Notes: a model not told the origin generated them from the sequence alone. 64,000 nucleotides of DNA from Actinomadura luteofluorescens (GCF_013409365.1 NZ_JACCBA010000001.1:9548001-9612000), one strand, 5' to 3'. Positions 36,616-48,474 are shown, counted from the first letter of the stretch. Numbers and translations are program-made.

Positions 36616-37220
36616 GGGCGCTCGTCCCTGGAGCGCAGGGTGACGAACCACCGGTCCGCGTCCTCCCAGGATTCGGTCACGGTCGCGGCGCACGCGGCGG
36701 CCAGCGCGGCGACGGCGTCGGCGGACACGTGCGCCCAGGGGAACCATTCGCCGACCGACCGGTCCGAGCGCAGCCGCAGCGGCTCGACCCGGGACGCCGT
36801 GCCGGGCGGGCCGACCTCCAGGAGCGCCAGGACGCGGCGCAGCAGCGCGGCGGGGTCGCCGCCGATGCCGATGTTGCCGTCGGCGAGCAGCGCGGTGCGC
36901 CACCGCCCGGCGCCGGGCACGCGGCCGAACACGTCGCGGCACAGGGCGGGGCCGCCCGCCGCGACAGTCAGCGCGACGGCGGAGGGGGCCAGGTCGATGC
37001 CCAGCACCGGCAGGCCGCGGCGGGCCAGCGCCACCGTCAGCCGTCCCGGCCCGGATCCGACGTCCAGGGTGGCGCCCGCGCAGCGGCGCAGCAGCCCGCC
37101 GTCGCCGGGCCGCACGGCGAGCCAGTCGTGCACCGGCAGCGGCCGGCGGCGCCCGTCGGCGTGCTCGATCTCCACGGGGGCGCGGCCCCGCAGCGCCTCC
37201 TCGTACAGTTCGCCGATCAT
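36612..37220 (-). CDS. Class I SAM-dependent methyltransferase
   Basis: 202 residues. SAM motif LDVGSGPGRLTVALARRG near 53-70, acidic residue in VLGIDLAPS, and a later LLADGNIGIGGDP that matches the post-II region. The acceptor is unknown. The C-terminal half keeps a WFPWAHVSADAV segment. Start ATG 37220 and stop 36612 both form ATGA overlaps with neighbours, so it is a fixed member of the seven-gene operon. Confidence 0.85.
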   Translation of the reverse strand: MIGELYEEALRGRAPVEIEHADGRRRPLPVHDWLAVRPGDGGLLRRCAGATLDVGSGPGRLTVALARRGLPVLGIDLAPSAVALTVAAGGPALCRDVFGRVPGAGRWRTALLADGNIGIGGDPAALLRRVLALLEVGPPGTASRVEPLRLRSDRSVGEWFPWAHVSADAVAALAAACAATVTESWEDADRWFVTLRSRDERP

Positions 37221-37891
37221 GCCGGGACGGTCCGGTGGCCGAGGGCCGCGACGGCGGCGGCGAACCGGCCGCCCGGCGCGGCGGCGGCGACGGCCGCGGC
37301 GTCGGCGGGGGTGTCGACGTCGGTGAGCTCGGGCAGCGTCGCGGTCCGCAGGCCGGCGGCGCGCAGCCGCGCGAGCTGGACCGCGCCGGTGTCGGGGCGC
37401 GACATCGGGACACCGCGCAGCAGCGCCGCGGCGGGCCGGCGCAGCCCGAGCAGCCAGAACCCGCCGTCGCGGGCGGGGCCGAACACCGCGTCGGCGCGGC
37501 CGAGCGCGCGGCGGGCGCGGTCGAGCAGCGCGGGGGTGACCTGGGGGGTGTCCATGCCGATCAGCACCAGCGGCCGGCCGGCGTAGGCGTCGGCGAAGGC
37601 GTGGGCGAGGCGCTCGTCCAGGCCGCCGCCGCGCTGGGCGATGACGGTGAAGCCATCCGGCAGCCACGGCCCAGGGTCGCCGGCGAGCGCGAGGACCCGG
37701 CGGCCGGCCGGTGCGGCGGCGACGGCGGCGAGGGTGTCGCGCAGGGACGCCTCAGCGAGCGCGGCGGCCTCGGCGGGAGTGTAGGCGGGGGTCAGGCGCG
37801 TCTTGACCCGGCCGGGGACAGGCTGCTTGGCGATGACGAGGAGGTCGGCGCCGCCGGTTCCGGGTGCGCCGGTCGCGGGTGCGCCGGTCAT
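37217..37891 (-). CDS. DUF2064/TIGR04282-type glycosyltransferase-like protein
   Basis: 224 residues with a nucleotide-diphospho-sugar transferase-like fold: VIAKQPVPGRVKTRLTP at the start (PGRVKTRL is the family hallmark), LIGMDTPQVTP near 112 and FGPARDGGFWLLGL near 140. Relatives were named for the arsenosugar pathway but are widespread; they resemble nucleotidyltransferases that activate sugars. The first 15 residues are an Ala/Gly/Pro repeat. ATGA overlaps on both sides. Confidence 0.85.
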   Translation of the reverse strand: MTGAPATGAPGTGGADLLVIAKQPVPGRVKTRLTPAYTPAEAAALAEASLRDTLAAVAAAPAGRRVLALAGDPGPWLPDGFTVIAQRGGGLDERLAHAFADAYAGRPLVLIGMDTPQVTPALLDRARRALGRADAVFGPARDGGFWLLGLRRPAAALLRGVPMSRPDTGAVQLARLRAAGLRTATLPELTDVDTPADAAAVAAAAPGGRFAAAVAALGHRTVPA

Positions 37892-38595
37892 CGGGCGACC
37901 TCCGCCAGGACGCGGCGCATGTCGCGGACGGCGCGGACCGTCCCGCCGAGCGTCCCGGTCACCTTCGAGGCGCCGGTGCGGGGCCGGTAGGGGACGTCGA
38001 TCTCGCCGATGCGCCATCCGGCGCGGGCGGCGTGCAGCACCATCTCCAGGGGGTAGCCGAAGCGGCGGTCCCTCAGGCCGAGGGCGAGCAGGGCGTCGCG
38101 GCGGGCGGCGCGCATCGGCCCGAGGTCGCGCAGCCGGGTCCCGGCGCGCCGGTTCAGCGACCGGGCGAGCACGGCGTTGCCCAGGCGGGCGTGCGGCGGC
38201 CACGCGCCCGGCCCGGTCGGCCTCCGCCGCCCCAGCACCAGGCCGGGGGGCGGCGGGCTGGACGGCAGCGCGCGGCCACCGGGCTCCAGGCCGCCGGATT
38301 CCAGGTCGTCGAGTGCGGCGACCAGGCGGGGCAGGTCGGCGGGGTCCAGCGAGGCGTCGGCGTCCATCACGCACACGACCTCGGTCCGGGCGGCCCGCAG
38401 CCCGGCGTGGCAGGCGGCGCCGAAGCCGCGCTGCGGCGCCGCGACGACGCGGGCGCCGTGGTCGGCGGCGACGCGCGCGGAGTCGTCGGTGGAGGCGTTG
38501 TCGACCACCAGGGCCTGGAAACCCTCGGGCATCCGGTCCAGTACCCAGGGCAACGCCTCGGCCTCGTTGAGACAGGGGAGAACCACATCGATCAC
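37888..38595 (-). CDS. Family 2 glycosyltransferase
   Basis: 235-residue GT2 enzyme. [16 protein letters not shown] at the N-terminus, [11 protein letters not shown], the DxD-type DADASLDP near 78-85, and C-terminal [28 protein letters not shown] typical of dolichyl-phosphate mannose synthase-like transferases. No membrane helices, so it works at the inner membrane face. It could charge a polyprenyl phosphate with a sugar for the GT-C-like protein at the end of the operon (inference). GTG start; 37 bp after the epimerase gene. Confidence 0.88.
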
Positions 38596-38632
38596 GGCTC
38601 AGACGCTACTTTCGGTGATGGGGCGGCGACCC

Positions 38633-39658
38633 TTACGAACTGGTGACGTGCGGGCGGGCGAACTCGGCCATGCCCTCGGCGAACGGGACCGCCGGCCGGA
38701 AGCCGAGCTCGCGGCGGGCGCGGTCGGGCCGGGCGACGATGTGGCGGACGTCCCCGAGCCGGTAGTCCCCGGTGACACGGGGCCGGGGGCCGCCGAACGC
38801 GTCGGCGAGGGCGCCGGCCATGGCACCGACGCTGCGGGGGTCGCCGCTGGCGATGTTGTAGGCGCGCAGGCCGCCGGGCTCGGGCGGCGCGGCCGCGGCC
38901 CGCTCCAGCGCCAGCACGCCGGCGCGGGCGACGTCGCGGACGTGGACGAAGTCGCGGCGCTGCGCGCCGTCCTCGAACACCAGCGGCGCCAGGCCGTCCA
39001 TCAGCCGCGACCGGAAGAGCGCCGCGACGCCGGCGTAGGGGGTGTCGCGCGGCATCCGCGGCCCGTAGACGTTGTGGTAGCGCAGCGCGGCGACGGTACC
39101 GCCGGTCGCGCGGGCCCAGGACGCGGCCAGGTGCTCCTGGGCGAGCTTGGTGTCGGCGTAGACGTTGCGGGGGCCGGGCGGGGTCTCCTCGCCGACGGCG
39201 CCGGGGGTGAGCGGTTCCCCGCACGCCGGGCACGGCGGCTCGAACCGGCCGGCGCGCAGCGCGTCCTCGGGGCGGGGCCCGGGGCGGACGAGGCCGTGCA
39301 CGGTGCAGGTGTAGGCGCCCTCCCCGTAGACGACCATCGAGGAGGCCAGCACGAGGGCGCCGACGCCGGCGCGCGCCATCTCGGCCAGCAGCACGGCGGT
39401 GCCCTGCACGTTGACGGAGGTGTAGTCGGGCAGGTCGGACACGTCCACGCCGAGGCCGACCTTGGCGGCCTGGTGGCAGACGGCGTCGACGTCCTCCAGC
39501 CGCCGCGCGACCGCGGCGGCGTCGCGGACGTCGGCGGGCGGGTCGCCGAGCCCGTCGGGGCGCGTGTCGAGCCCGCGGACGCGGTGGCCGGCGGCGGTCA
39601 GCGCCTCGGCGATGTGCGAGCCGATGAATCCGGCCGACCCGGTGAGCAGTACGTTCAT
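38633..39658 (-). CDS. NAD-dependent sugar epimerase/dehydratase
   Basis: 341 residues of the extended SDR family. Rossmann motif [17 protein letters not shown], catalytic YxxxK in [12 protein letters not shown] near 160, and an inserted [13 protein letters not shown] segment with a CxxC pair, a feature of dTDP-L-rhamnose 4-epimerase-like members. It likely makes the nucleotide sugar used by the operon's glycosyltransferases. ATG 39658 is favoured by TACGTT 7 nt upstream; the in-frame GTG at 39664 is too near that box. First gene of the seven-gene operon. Confidence 0.88.
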
Positions 39659-39665
39659 GCGCACG

Positions 39666-39671
39666 AACGTA
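39666..39671 (-). promoter_or_regulatory. Leaderless -10 box (TACGTT) for the seven-gene operon
   Basis: TACGTT on the minus strand, 7 nt before ATG 39658. Confidence 0.4.
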
Positions 39672-39741
39672 GGGCGCGGGGCGCGTCCGGGACCGCCGGG
39701 ACGGGCCGGTCAAGGCACCTTGTTCGAACCTTGTAAGAACT

Positions 39742-40800
39742 TCACCCGGCGGCGGGGACGAGGGGGGCGAGCAGCCCGGCGGCCTTGTCGACGTCGGCCT
39801 CGGTGGTGCTGAGGTGGAACGCGCAGCGCAGCCGCCCGGCGCGCACGGCGGCGATGACGCCGTTGCGTCGCAGCAGGTCGGCGGTGCCGTCCGGGACGGG
39901 CAGCGACACGATCGCCGAGTCGCCCGGCGGGAGGCCGAGGCCGGCGGCGAACCGGCGCGCGAGCGCGACGTCGTGGTCGTGGATCGCGGGGATCCCGACC
40001 CGTTCCAGCAGTTCCAGTGCGGGGGCCTGCCCGGCCCAGCACTGCCACGCCGGGGACAGGTCCAGGCGGCGGGCGTCGCCGGCCAGGCGCAGCGGCAGCC
40101 CGTAGACGGAGTCCCAGATGTCGGCGCCGGCGTACCATCCGGCGCCGATGGCGGGCAGGGCGTCCAGGGCCTCGCGGGTGCCGGTCAGGAAGCAGGTTCC
40201 GCGCGGGCCGAGCAGCCACTTGTAGCCGCCGGCGACCAGCCAGTCGACGCGGCCGGCGGGAAGCGGGAGCCATCCGGCGGCCTGGGTGGCGTCCAGCAGG
40301 ACGCGGGCGCCGTGCGCGCGGGCGGCCTCGATGATCTCGTCCATGGGGGCGATGCGGCCGTCGGCGGACTGCACCGCCGACACCGCGACCAGGCCGGTGC
40401 CCGCGCCGACGTGCTCGGCGATGCGCTCCAGCGGGACCGGCCGGACGCTCAGGTCCGGGCGGGCGGCGAACGGGAACAGCAGCGAGGTGAAGTCGCCGTC
40501 GGCGACGACGACCTCGGCGCCGGCGGGCAGGGACGCCGCGACGAGCCCGGTGAAGTAGGAGACCTGCGGGCCGCACGCGACGCGATCGGCCGGGACGCCG
40601 AGCAGCCGCGCGAACGCCTCCCTGGACCGGGTGACCGCCTCGTCCAGCGCGCCGGGCTCCAGGATCCCGGCGGCGCGGTCGCGCTCGGCGGCGAGCATGG
40701 TCTCGTGCGCGGCGCGCGGCGGAAGCCCGTAGGTGGCGGTGTTGAGGAAGGCTACGCCGGCGCCGAACTCGCGCTGCGCCTCCGGCAGGGAAAGGGTCAT
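39742..40800 (-). CDS. Class V PLP-dependent aminotransferase
   Basis: 352 residues. The PLP-binding Lys lies in [12 protein letters not shown] near 201, with the preceding Asp/Gln in [10 protein letters not shown]. Start [13 protein letters not shown] is typical of the class V group with cysteine desulfurases, isopenicillin N epimerase-like proteins and kynureninase-like enzymes. A desulfurase active-site Cys loop is not evident, so it is more likely an epimerase, lyase or transaminase. It is divergent from a LysR regulator 84 bp away that probably controls it. Confidence 0.87.
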
Positions 40801-40872
40801 GTCCCGATCGTGGGACACCGGTGCGCCATAGCGCAAAGTACGGTTTTCTTGGCGTCCCATCAATGGCGTTGA

Positions 40873-40878
40873 TACCTT
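40873..40878 (+). promoter_or_regulatory. Leaderless -10 box (TACCTT)
   Basis: TACCTT, 6 nt before ATG 40885. Confidence 0.45.
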
Positions 40879-40884
40879 GCGGCG

Positions 40885-41790
40885 ATGCTGGACCTGCATC
40901 GGGGCCGGATCCTGCGCGAGGTGGCGCGGCTCGGGTCGATGACCGCCGCCGCGCGGTCCCTGGCCTACACCCAGCCCGCGGTGTCGCACCACATCGCCCG
41001 CCTGGAGGCCGAGGTCGGCACCCCGCTGGTGGTCCGGCACGGCCGGGGCGTGCGGCTGACCGAGGCGGGCCGGGTCCTGGTCGAGCACGTCGAGGACGTG
41101 CTGGCCCGCATGAGCGACGCCGAGGAGCGGATCGCGGCGATCGCCGGGCTGCGCGCCGGGCGGGTGCGGGCCGCGGTGTTCCCCACGGCGGCGGGCGGGC
41201 TGATGCCCGGCGCCCTGGCCCGGCTGCGGGCCCGCGCGCCGGGGGTGTCGGTGACGCTGGTGGACGCCGAGCCGCCCGAGGCGCTGGCGCTGCTGCGCGC
41301 CGGGGAGGCCGACGTCGCGGTGGTGTTCCGGCACGTGTCCATGCCGCCCGAGACCGACGCGCGGTTCCGGGAGGTGGTGCTGTGCGAGGACCCGCTGCGG
41401 CTGCTGGTCCCGGCCGCGCATCCGCTGGCGTCGGCGCGGCGGCCGCGGCTGGAGGACCTGGCCGGGGAGACGTGGGCGTCGGGCTGCGCGCGGTGCCGCG
41501 ACCATCTCCGGTGGGCGTGCGCCAGGGCGGGGTTCGTCCCCGACATCGCGTTCGCCACCGAGGATCATGTCGCGATCCAGCGGCTGGTCGCGCAAGGCCT
41601 GGCCGTGACGACGCTGCCGGGGCTGGCGCTCGGCCTGCACTCCGAGCCGGGCGTGGCGCTGCCCGACGTGCCCGGTGTCGGCAGCCGCCGCGTCAGCGCG
41701 GTCGTCGCGGCAGGCCCGCGTCCTCCCGCGGTGGCGGCGCTGCTGGACGAACTGGCCGCCGCCGGCACGGCCGGGGCGGGCGACGGCTAG
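40885..41790 (+). CDS. LysR-family transcriptional regulator
   Basis: 301 residues: N-terminal winged helix ([31 protein letters not shown]) and a type 2 periplasmic-binding-like effector domain from about 90. A CARCRDH motif at about 204-210 adds two Cys in the effector domain, perhaps redox or metal sensitive. It probably regulates the divergent aminotransferase. The stop codon lies in a CTAG shared with the convergent IclR gene. Confidence 0.9.
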   Translation: MLDLHRGRILREVARLGSMTAAARSLAYTQPAVSHHIARLEAEVGTPLVVRHGRGVRLTEAGRVLVEHVEDVLARMSDAEERIAAIAGLRAGRVRAAVFPTAAGGLMPGALARLRARAPGVSVTLVDAEPPEALALLRAGEADVAVVFRHVSMPPETDARFREVVLCEDPLRLLVPAAHPLASARRPRLEDLAGETWASGCARCRDHLRWACARAGFVPDIAFATEDHVAIQRLVAQGLAVTTLPGLALGLHSEPGVALPDVPGVGSRRVSAVVAAGPRPPAVAALLDELAAAGTAGAGDG

Positions 41791-42563
41791 GACAGGTGGC
41801 GGTGCAGGTCGGTGAGGCGGCTCGCGGCCGCCATCACCGCCGCGGCCAGGGCGGGCATCGCGTCGTCGCCGAACCGCACCGAGGGGCCCTGCAGCGCGAC
41901 GGCCGCGAACACGCGCCCGCCGCCGTCGCGGACCGGCGCGGCCACGGCGCGGACCCCGGCCAGCCGCTCCTCGTCGTTGACGGCGTAGCCGCGCTCGCGG
42001 ACGGCCCGCAGGTCGGCCTCCAGACCGGCGCGGGTGGTGAGGGTCGCGGGGGTGTGGCGGGCGTACGGCTCGTCCATCGCGACGGGGTCGCCGTCGAAGG
42101 CCAGCAGCGCCTTGCCCATCGCGCACGCGTGGACCGGGTTGCGGTCGCCGGGCGGCTGGTCGTAGCGCAGCGGGTGGACCGACGGCAGGTGCAGCAGCAC
42201 CGCGACCTCGTCACCGGCGCGCACGCCGAGGCTGACCGACTCGCCCGTCCCGTCGCGCAGCGCGGTCAGCTCGGGCTGCAGCAGGGTCGCGCCCATCCGC
42301 TCCAGCGCGAGGCGGCCGAGGATGGCGGTGGTGGGGCCGAGGAAGTACCGCTCGGTCGCGGGGTCCTGCGCGAGCATCCCGGTGGCGTGCAGGGCGCGGA
42401 CGATGCGGTGCGCGGTGCTGACCGACAGGCCGAGGCGGTGCGCGATCTGGGTGGGGGTCTGCCGGGCGGCGCCCTCGAAGGAGCGGAGCACCGCCACGGA
42501 GCGGTCCACCGTCTGCGTGCCCGGCTTGGGCTGCTGCGTCCCTTCCGCTCGGTCGTCCGTCAC
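41787..42563 (-). CDS. IclR-family transcriptional regulator
   Basis: 258 residues. Winged helix at about 15-75 ([29 protein letters not shown]), then the IclR effector domain ending in [22 protein letters not shown]. IclR proteins bind small organic acids and often repress adjacent catabolic genes. GTG 42563 is preferred over ATG 42572 because GGGAGG then has normal spacing. It is divergent from a P450 gene 62 bp away, a likely target. Overlaps the convergent LysR gene by four bases. Confidence 0.88.
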   Translation of the reverse strand: MTDDRAEGTQQPKPGTQTVDRSVAVLRSFEGAARQTPTQIAHRLGLSVSTAHRIVRALHATGMLAQDPATERYFLGPTTAILGRLALERMGATLLQPELTALRDGTGESVSLGVRAGDEVAVLLHLPSVHPLRYDQPPGDRNPVHACAMGKALLAFDGDPVAMDEPYARHTPATLTTRAGLEADLRAVRERGYAVNDEERLAGVRAVAAPVRDGGGRVFAAVALQGPSVRFGDDAMPALAAAVMAAASRLTDLHRHLS

Positions 42564-42612
42564 GGATCCCATCCTCCCACCGCTCCCGGCGCGGGGACGG
42601 CGGGGGGCGTGC

Positions 42613-42618
42613 GATAGT
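42613..42618 (+). promoter_or_regulatory. Leaderless -10-like box (GATAGT)
   Basis: GATAGT, 7 nt before GTG 42626. It favours this start over GTG 42617, which overlaps the box. Confidence 0.35.
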
Positions 42619-42625
42619 GGGGCGC

Positions 42626-44002
42626 GTGGCACCCGACACCCCGGTACGCGCGCCCCGTTCCCGCAAGGCCCGCACGGCGGGCGGGAGGGCGCGGGGCCCC
42701 TCGCCGTCGCTGACGGTCCGGCACGGGATCGGGTTCACGCGCAACCCGTGCGCGAGCCTGCTGCGCCTGCACGCCGAGGCGGGCCCGGTCGCGGTCGTCG
42801 GGACGCGCCGGATGCCGTTCGTGCACCTGTTCGGCCCCGACGCCAACGCGTTCGTGTTCGCCAACTCGGGCCTGTTCCGGTGGCGGGAGGCGTTCGACCT
42901 GCTGGTGCCGGTGAACGGGGAGACCGCGCTGATCGTCAGCGACGGCGCCGACCACCGGCGGCGGCGCCGGCTCGTCCAGCCGGCCTTCCACCACCGGCGC
43001 GTCGCCGGGTACGTGGCGCGGATCGCGGCCAACACCGACGTGGCGCTGGAGTCCTGGCGCCCGGGCCGGACGCTGGACGCCTACGCCGAGCTGCGCGCGG
43101 TGATCCGCCGCAGCACGGTGGAGGTGCTGTTCGGCGACGGGCTCGCCGCCGACAGCGAGGTGATCGGGCGGCGCCTCCAGGTCGCGCTCGCGGCGGTCGA
43201 CCGCAACTTCGTGCTGCAGATGGTGCTGCGGTCGGTGCCCAACCCCTACATGCGGCGCGTCGCGGCGTCGCGGGCGCTGGTCGCCGCGCGGGTGGACGAG
43301 GAGATCGAGCGGCGGCTGCGCGAGGGCGGCGAGTACGACGACGTGCTGGGCATGCTGCTGGCCTCGCGCGACGAGGACGGCGCGGGCCTGACCCGCCAGG
43401 AGCTCCAGGACCAGGTCATCAGCCTCATCTCGGCCGGCTACGACACCACCAGCGCCGCGATGGCGTGGGCGGTGCACGCGCTGCTGGCCCATCCGGAGGC
43501 CGAGGAGCGGGCGCGGCGGGAGGTGGCCGAGGTGGTCGGCGACCGGCCGGTCGAGGCCGCAGACCTGCCCGCGCTGGAGTACCTGGACGGGGTGGTGAAC
43601 GAGACGCTGCGGCTGTTCCCGCCCGCCGTGCTCAGCGCCCGCGTCCCGGTCGAGGACTTCTCCTACGGCGGGCACCGGGTCCCGGCGGGGGCGATGGTGT
43701 TCTACTCCCCGTTCGTCACCCACCGGATGCCGGAGGCGTGGCCGCAGGCGGGACGGTTCCGGCCCGAGCGGTGGGACCGTTCCTCGGAGCTGTACCGTCC
43801 CACCACCCCGGCGACGTACCTGCCGTTCGGCGGCGGCCCGCACCGCTGCATCGGCTCGACGCTGGCGACGGTGGAGATCAAGACGATGCTGGCGTGCCTG
43901 CTGCGCCGCACGCGGCTGTCGCTGGTCTCCACCGCCGCCACGCCGACGAGCGTGACCGCGATGCGCCCCCGCGGCGGCGTACCGGTGCGAGTGCTCGGCT
44001 AG
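42626..44002 (+). CDS. Cytochrome P450
   Basis: 458 residues with all P450 landmarks: I-helix SAGYDTTS near 268-275, ExxR in NETLRL near 324, PERW, and the haem loop FGGGPHRCIG with the axial Cys408. The first 30 residues are basic and not a membrane anchor, so it is soluble. Substrate unknown; the PAVLSARVPVEDF and CYP110/CYP1xx-like length suggest a fatty or terpenoid substrate, but this is weak. Probably controlled by the divergent IclR gene. A redox partner is not encoded nearby. Confidence 0.92.
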   Translation: MAPDTPVRAPRSRKARTAGGRARGPSPSLTVRHGIGFTRNPCASLLRLHAEAGPVAVVGTRRMPFVHLFGPDANAFVFANSGLFRWREAFDLLVPVNGETALIVSDGADHRRRRRLVQPAFHHRRVAGYVARIAANTDVALESWRPGRTLDAYAELRAVIRRSTVEVLFGDGLAADSEVIGRRLQVALAAVDRNFVLQMVLRSVPNPYMRRVAASRALVAARVDEEIERRLREGGEYDDVLGMLLASRDEDGAGLTRQELQDQVISLISAGYDTTSAAMAWAVHALLAHPEAEERARREVAEVVGDRPVEAADLPALEYLDGVVNETLRLFPPAVLSARVPVEDFSYGGHRVPAGAMVFYSPFVTHRMPEAWPQAGRFRPERWDRSSELYRPTTPATYLPFGGGPHRCIGSTLATVEIKTMLACLLRRTRLSLVSTAATPTSVTAMRPRGGVPVRVLG

Positions 44003-44030
44003 CTAGCGCCTGGGATGTGACCTCGTCCAC

Positions 44031-44166
44031 GCGCGCGAACGCGTGACCTGCCCGGTGCCGCGAAGCCGGAGGCGAGCGGAACCGGGCAGATCGCGTTCGC
44101 CCAGGCACGGTCACGTAGCGAGCCGCCAGGCGAGCGGAGTGGGCCGGGACTGCGAAACGCAACCTA
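44031..44166 (-). repeat. Structured intergenic repeat, copy B
   Basis: Copy of the element at 23954-24141, without the extra small hairpin and tandem unit. Outer arms GCGAACGCG (44035-44043) and CGCGTTCGC (44092-44100) are identical to copy A. Inner arms CTGCCCGGT (44048-44056) and ACCGGGCAG (44081-44089) differ from copy A by a G-C to C-G change on both sides, so pairing is kept. It ends exactly with the stop codon of the VOC gene, as copy A does with the NagD-like gene. Confidence 0.75.
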
Positions 44167-44535
44167 GTTCTGGCGGAGGCAGACGCAGAAGGGGTGCCCG
44201 GCCGGGTCGGTCAGGACGCGCCAGCGGTCGCCGCCGGGCTGGAAGCCGGGCCTGGCGCCGCCGAGGCCGGTGACGGTCTCCTCGGCCTTGTCCAGGTCGT
44301 CGACGTAGAAGTCGAGGTGGAACTGCTGGGGGCGGTCCCCCTCGGGCCAGGTGGGCGGCCGGTGCCCGGCGACGCCCTGGAAGTAGACGTCCATGCCGCC
44401 CGGCAGCTTGACGGCGGAGGCCTCGGGGGTGTCGTAGGTGACCTCGCCTCCGGTCACCGCCGCGTAGAACGCGGCGAGCACGGGCGGCTCCGGGCAGTCG
44501 AGGGTGACGGCGACGAATTCGGCGATACCAGGCAT
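44164..44535 (-). CDS. VOC/glyoxalase-like protein
   Basis: 123 residues, one vicinal-oxygen-chelate unit of two beta-alpha-beta-beta-beta modules: VTLDCPEPPVLAAFYAAVTG at the start, FHLDFYVDDLDKAEETV in the middle and DPAGHPFCVCL at the end. His and Glu positions that bind metal in glyoxalase are only partly kept, so it may be a binding or resistance protein. AAGGAG precedes ATG 44535. Followed by repeat copy B. Confidence 0.87.
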   Translation of the reverse strand: MPGIAEFVAVTLDCPEPPVLAAFYAAVTGGEVTYDTPEASAVKLPGGMDVYFQGVAGHRPPTWPEGDRPQQFHLDFYVDDLDKAEETVTGLGGARPGFQPGGDRWRVLTDPAGHPFCVCLRQN

Positions 44536-44657
44536 CTATGGGCTCCTTCGTGGTCGGTGTGTTCCCAGGCTCCCAGGGGAAGCTGACATCTTCTGTCAGG
44601 TACCGGGAACGCTCTCGCGGCGTTCGCGTACCGGTCGAGGCGGCCCGGCCGGCTCGC

Positions 44658-45611
44658 TCACCGGGCGGCGCGGGCCAGGCGCTCGGCCATGGCCGCCACG
44701 CGGTCGCGCAGCCCGGCCGGTTCGCGGATCTCGAAGTCGATGTCGAGGTAGGCGATGCGCAGCGCCGTCCACTCCAGGGAGTCGGCGGAGGTGCGCAGCA
44801 CGCAGGTGCGGTCGTCGACCGGCTCGACCTCGCCCTCGGTCACGCGGAACCGGTCGGCCAGTTCCCGCGCGGACGCGTGCACGAGCAGCACCGCCCGCGT
44901 CGCCGGGTGCGTCCCGGCCATGAAGCGGGTGACGAACTCGGCCGTGCCGGCGGCGGGCAGCTCGCGCGGCGCGACCCGCACGCCGGTCGGCAGCGGGCCG
45001 GACACGCGGTCGACGCGGAAGATCCGCCAGTCGTCGCGGCCGGCGTCGAACGCGACCAGGTACCAGCGCCGCCCCGCCGACACCAGCCCGTGCGGCTCGA
45101 CCAGGCGCCGGGTCTCCCGGTCGTCGGCGCCGCGGTAGGCGAAGCGGACGCGCTCGTGGTCGCGGCACGCCGCGGCCAGCACCGTCAGGGTCTCGGGGGC
45201 GGCGACCGGCCCGGCGGGCGGGGAGCCCAGCGTGGTGGTGGCGGCGTGCAGGGCGGTGACGCGGCGCCGCAGCCGCGCGGGCAGGACCTGTTCGAGCTTG
45301 GCCAGGGCCCGCACGGACGCCTCGGCGATGCCCTCGACCGCTCCCCCGGTGGCGGCGCGCAGCCCGACGGCGATCGCGACGGCCTCCTCGTCGTCCAGCA
45401 GCAGCGGCGGCATCGCGGCGCCGGCCTCCAGCACGTAGCCGCCGGCCGCGCCGAGCGTGGCGTGCACCGGGTAGCCGAGGCCGCGCAGCCGCTCGATGTC
45501 GCGGCGCACGGTCCGGGGGCTGACCGACAGGCGCTCGCACAGCTCGGGCCCGCTCCACTCCCGGCGGGTCTGCAGCAGCGACAGCAGCCGCAGCAAACGT
45601 TCGGACGACAT
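44658..45611 (-). CDS. WYL-domain transcriptional regulator
   Basis: 317 residues: N-terminal HTH_11 winged helix (LSLLQTRREWSGPELCERLSVSPRTVRRDIERL), a central WYL domain with WYLVAFDAGRDDWRIFRVDRV near 150, and a C-terminal extension (WCX) with LGDx-type residues. WYL regulators bind nucleotides or single-stranded DNA and often respond to DNA damage. It is divergent from the UvrA-like gene only 61 bp away, so it likely controls that gene, a fitting pair. Confidence 0.9.
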   Translation of the reverse strand: MSSERLLRLLSLLQTRREWSGPELCERLSVSPRTVRRDIERLRGLGYPVHATLGAAGGYVLEAGAAMPPLLLDDEEAVAIAVGLRAATGGAVEGIAEASVRALAKLEQVLPARLRRRVTALHAATTTLGSPPAGPVAAPETLTVLAAACRDHERVRFAYRGADDRETRRLVEPHGLVSAGRRWYLVAFDAGRDDWRIFRVDRVSGPLPTGVRVAPRELPAAGTAEFVTRFMAGTHPATRAVLLVHASARELADRFRVTEGEVEPVDDRTCVLRTSADSLEWTALRIAYLDIDFEIREPAGLRDRVAAMAERLARAAR

Positions 45612-45659
45612 ACCCCCAGTATGCGGCGAATGCGGTCAGGTTCTGGCCTCTTTGCCGCC

Positions 45660-45665
45660 TAGCGT
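45660..45665 (+). promoter_or_regulatory. Leaderless -10 box (TAGCGT)
   Basis: TAGCGT, 7 nt before ATG 45673, the same box and spacing as at dedA. It rules out longer upstream starts. Confidence 0.45.
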
Positions 45666-45672
45666 GGCGGCC

Positions 45673-47990
<2,318 letters not shown>

Positions 47991-47994
<4 letters not shown>

Positions 47995-48461
47995 TTGTCG
48001 GGGACCAGGCGGGCGGGGAAGCCGCCGGTCGCGATCGGCCCCCACCGCTCGATGGTGACGCGGATCAGGGACTTGTCCTGGCGGCGCATCGCCTCCCGGT
48101 ACTCGTCCCAGTCGGGGTGCTCCCCGGCGATGCAGCGGTAGTAGTCGACGAGCGCGTCGGCGGCCTCGGGCATGTCGATGACCTCGGCGGTGCCGTCGAC
48201 CTGCACGTAGGGGCCGTTGAAGTCGTCGGACAGCACGCACACCGACACGCGCGCGTCACGGCGGGCGTTGCGGGCCTTGGCCCGCTCGGGGTAGGTGGAG
48301 ACGACGACGCGGCCCTGGCCGTCGACGCCGCACGTCACCGGCGACATCTGGGGCCGCCCGTCGGCGCGGGCGGTGGACAGCAGCGCGTGGTGGCGGGGAC
48401 GCAGGAACTCCAGCAGTTCGGAGCGGTCCACGCGGTTCGCGGTGGCGATCGAAGGAGCCAT
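47991..48461 (-). CDS. PPOX-class F420/flavin-dependent protein
   Basis: 156 residues, split-barrel fold of the pyridoxamine phosphate oxidase-like/F420 group: HHALLSTARADGRPQMSPVTCGVD at the N-terminus, VVVSTYPERAKARNARRDARVSVCVL in the middle and a C-terminal helix with DWDEYREAMRRQD. The pattern matches TIGR03618-type F420-dependent enzymes that reduce quinones or biliverdin-like compounds. TAGAGT lies 7 nt before ATG 48461. Overlaps the convergent UvrA-like gene by CTAG. Confidence 0.87.
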
Positions 48462-48468
48462 GCACGCA

Positions 48469-48474
48469 ACTCTA
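48469..48474 (-). promoter_or_regulatory. Leaderless -10 box (TAGAGT)
   Basis: TAGAGT on the minus strand, 7 nt before ATG 48461. Confidence 0.45.

Noticed and set aside
39716..39741. TTCGAAC-type string resembling a tRNA T-loop
   Set aside because: No acceptor stem, D arm or anticodon arm can be built around it.
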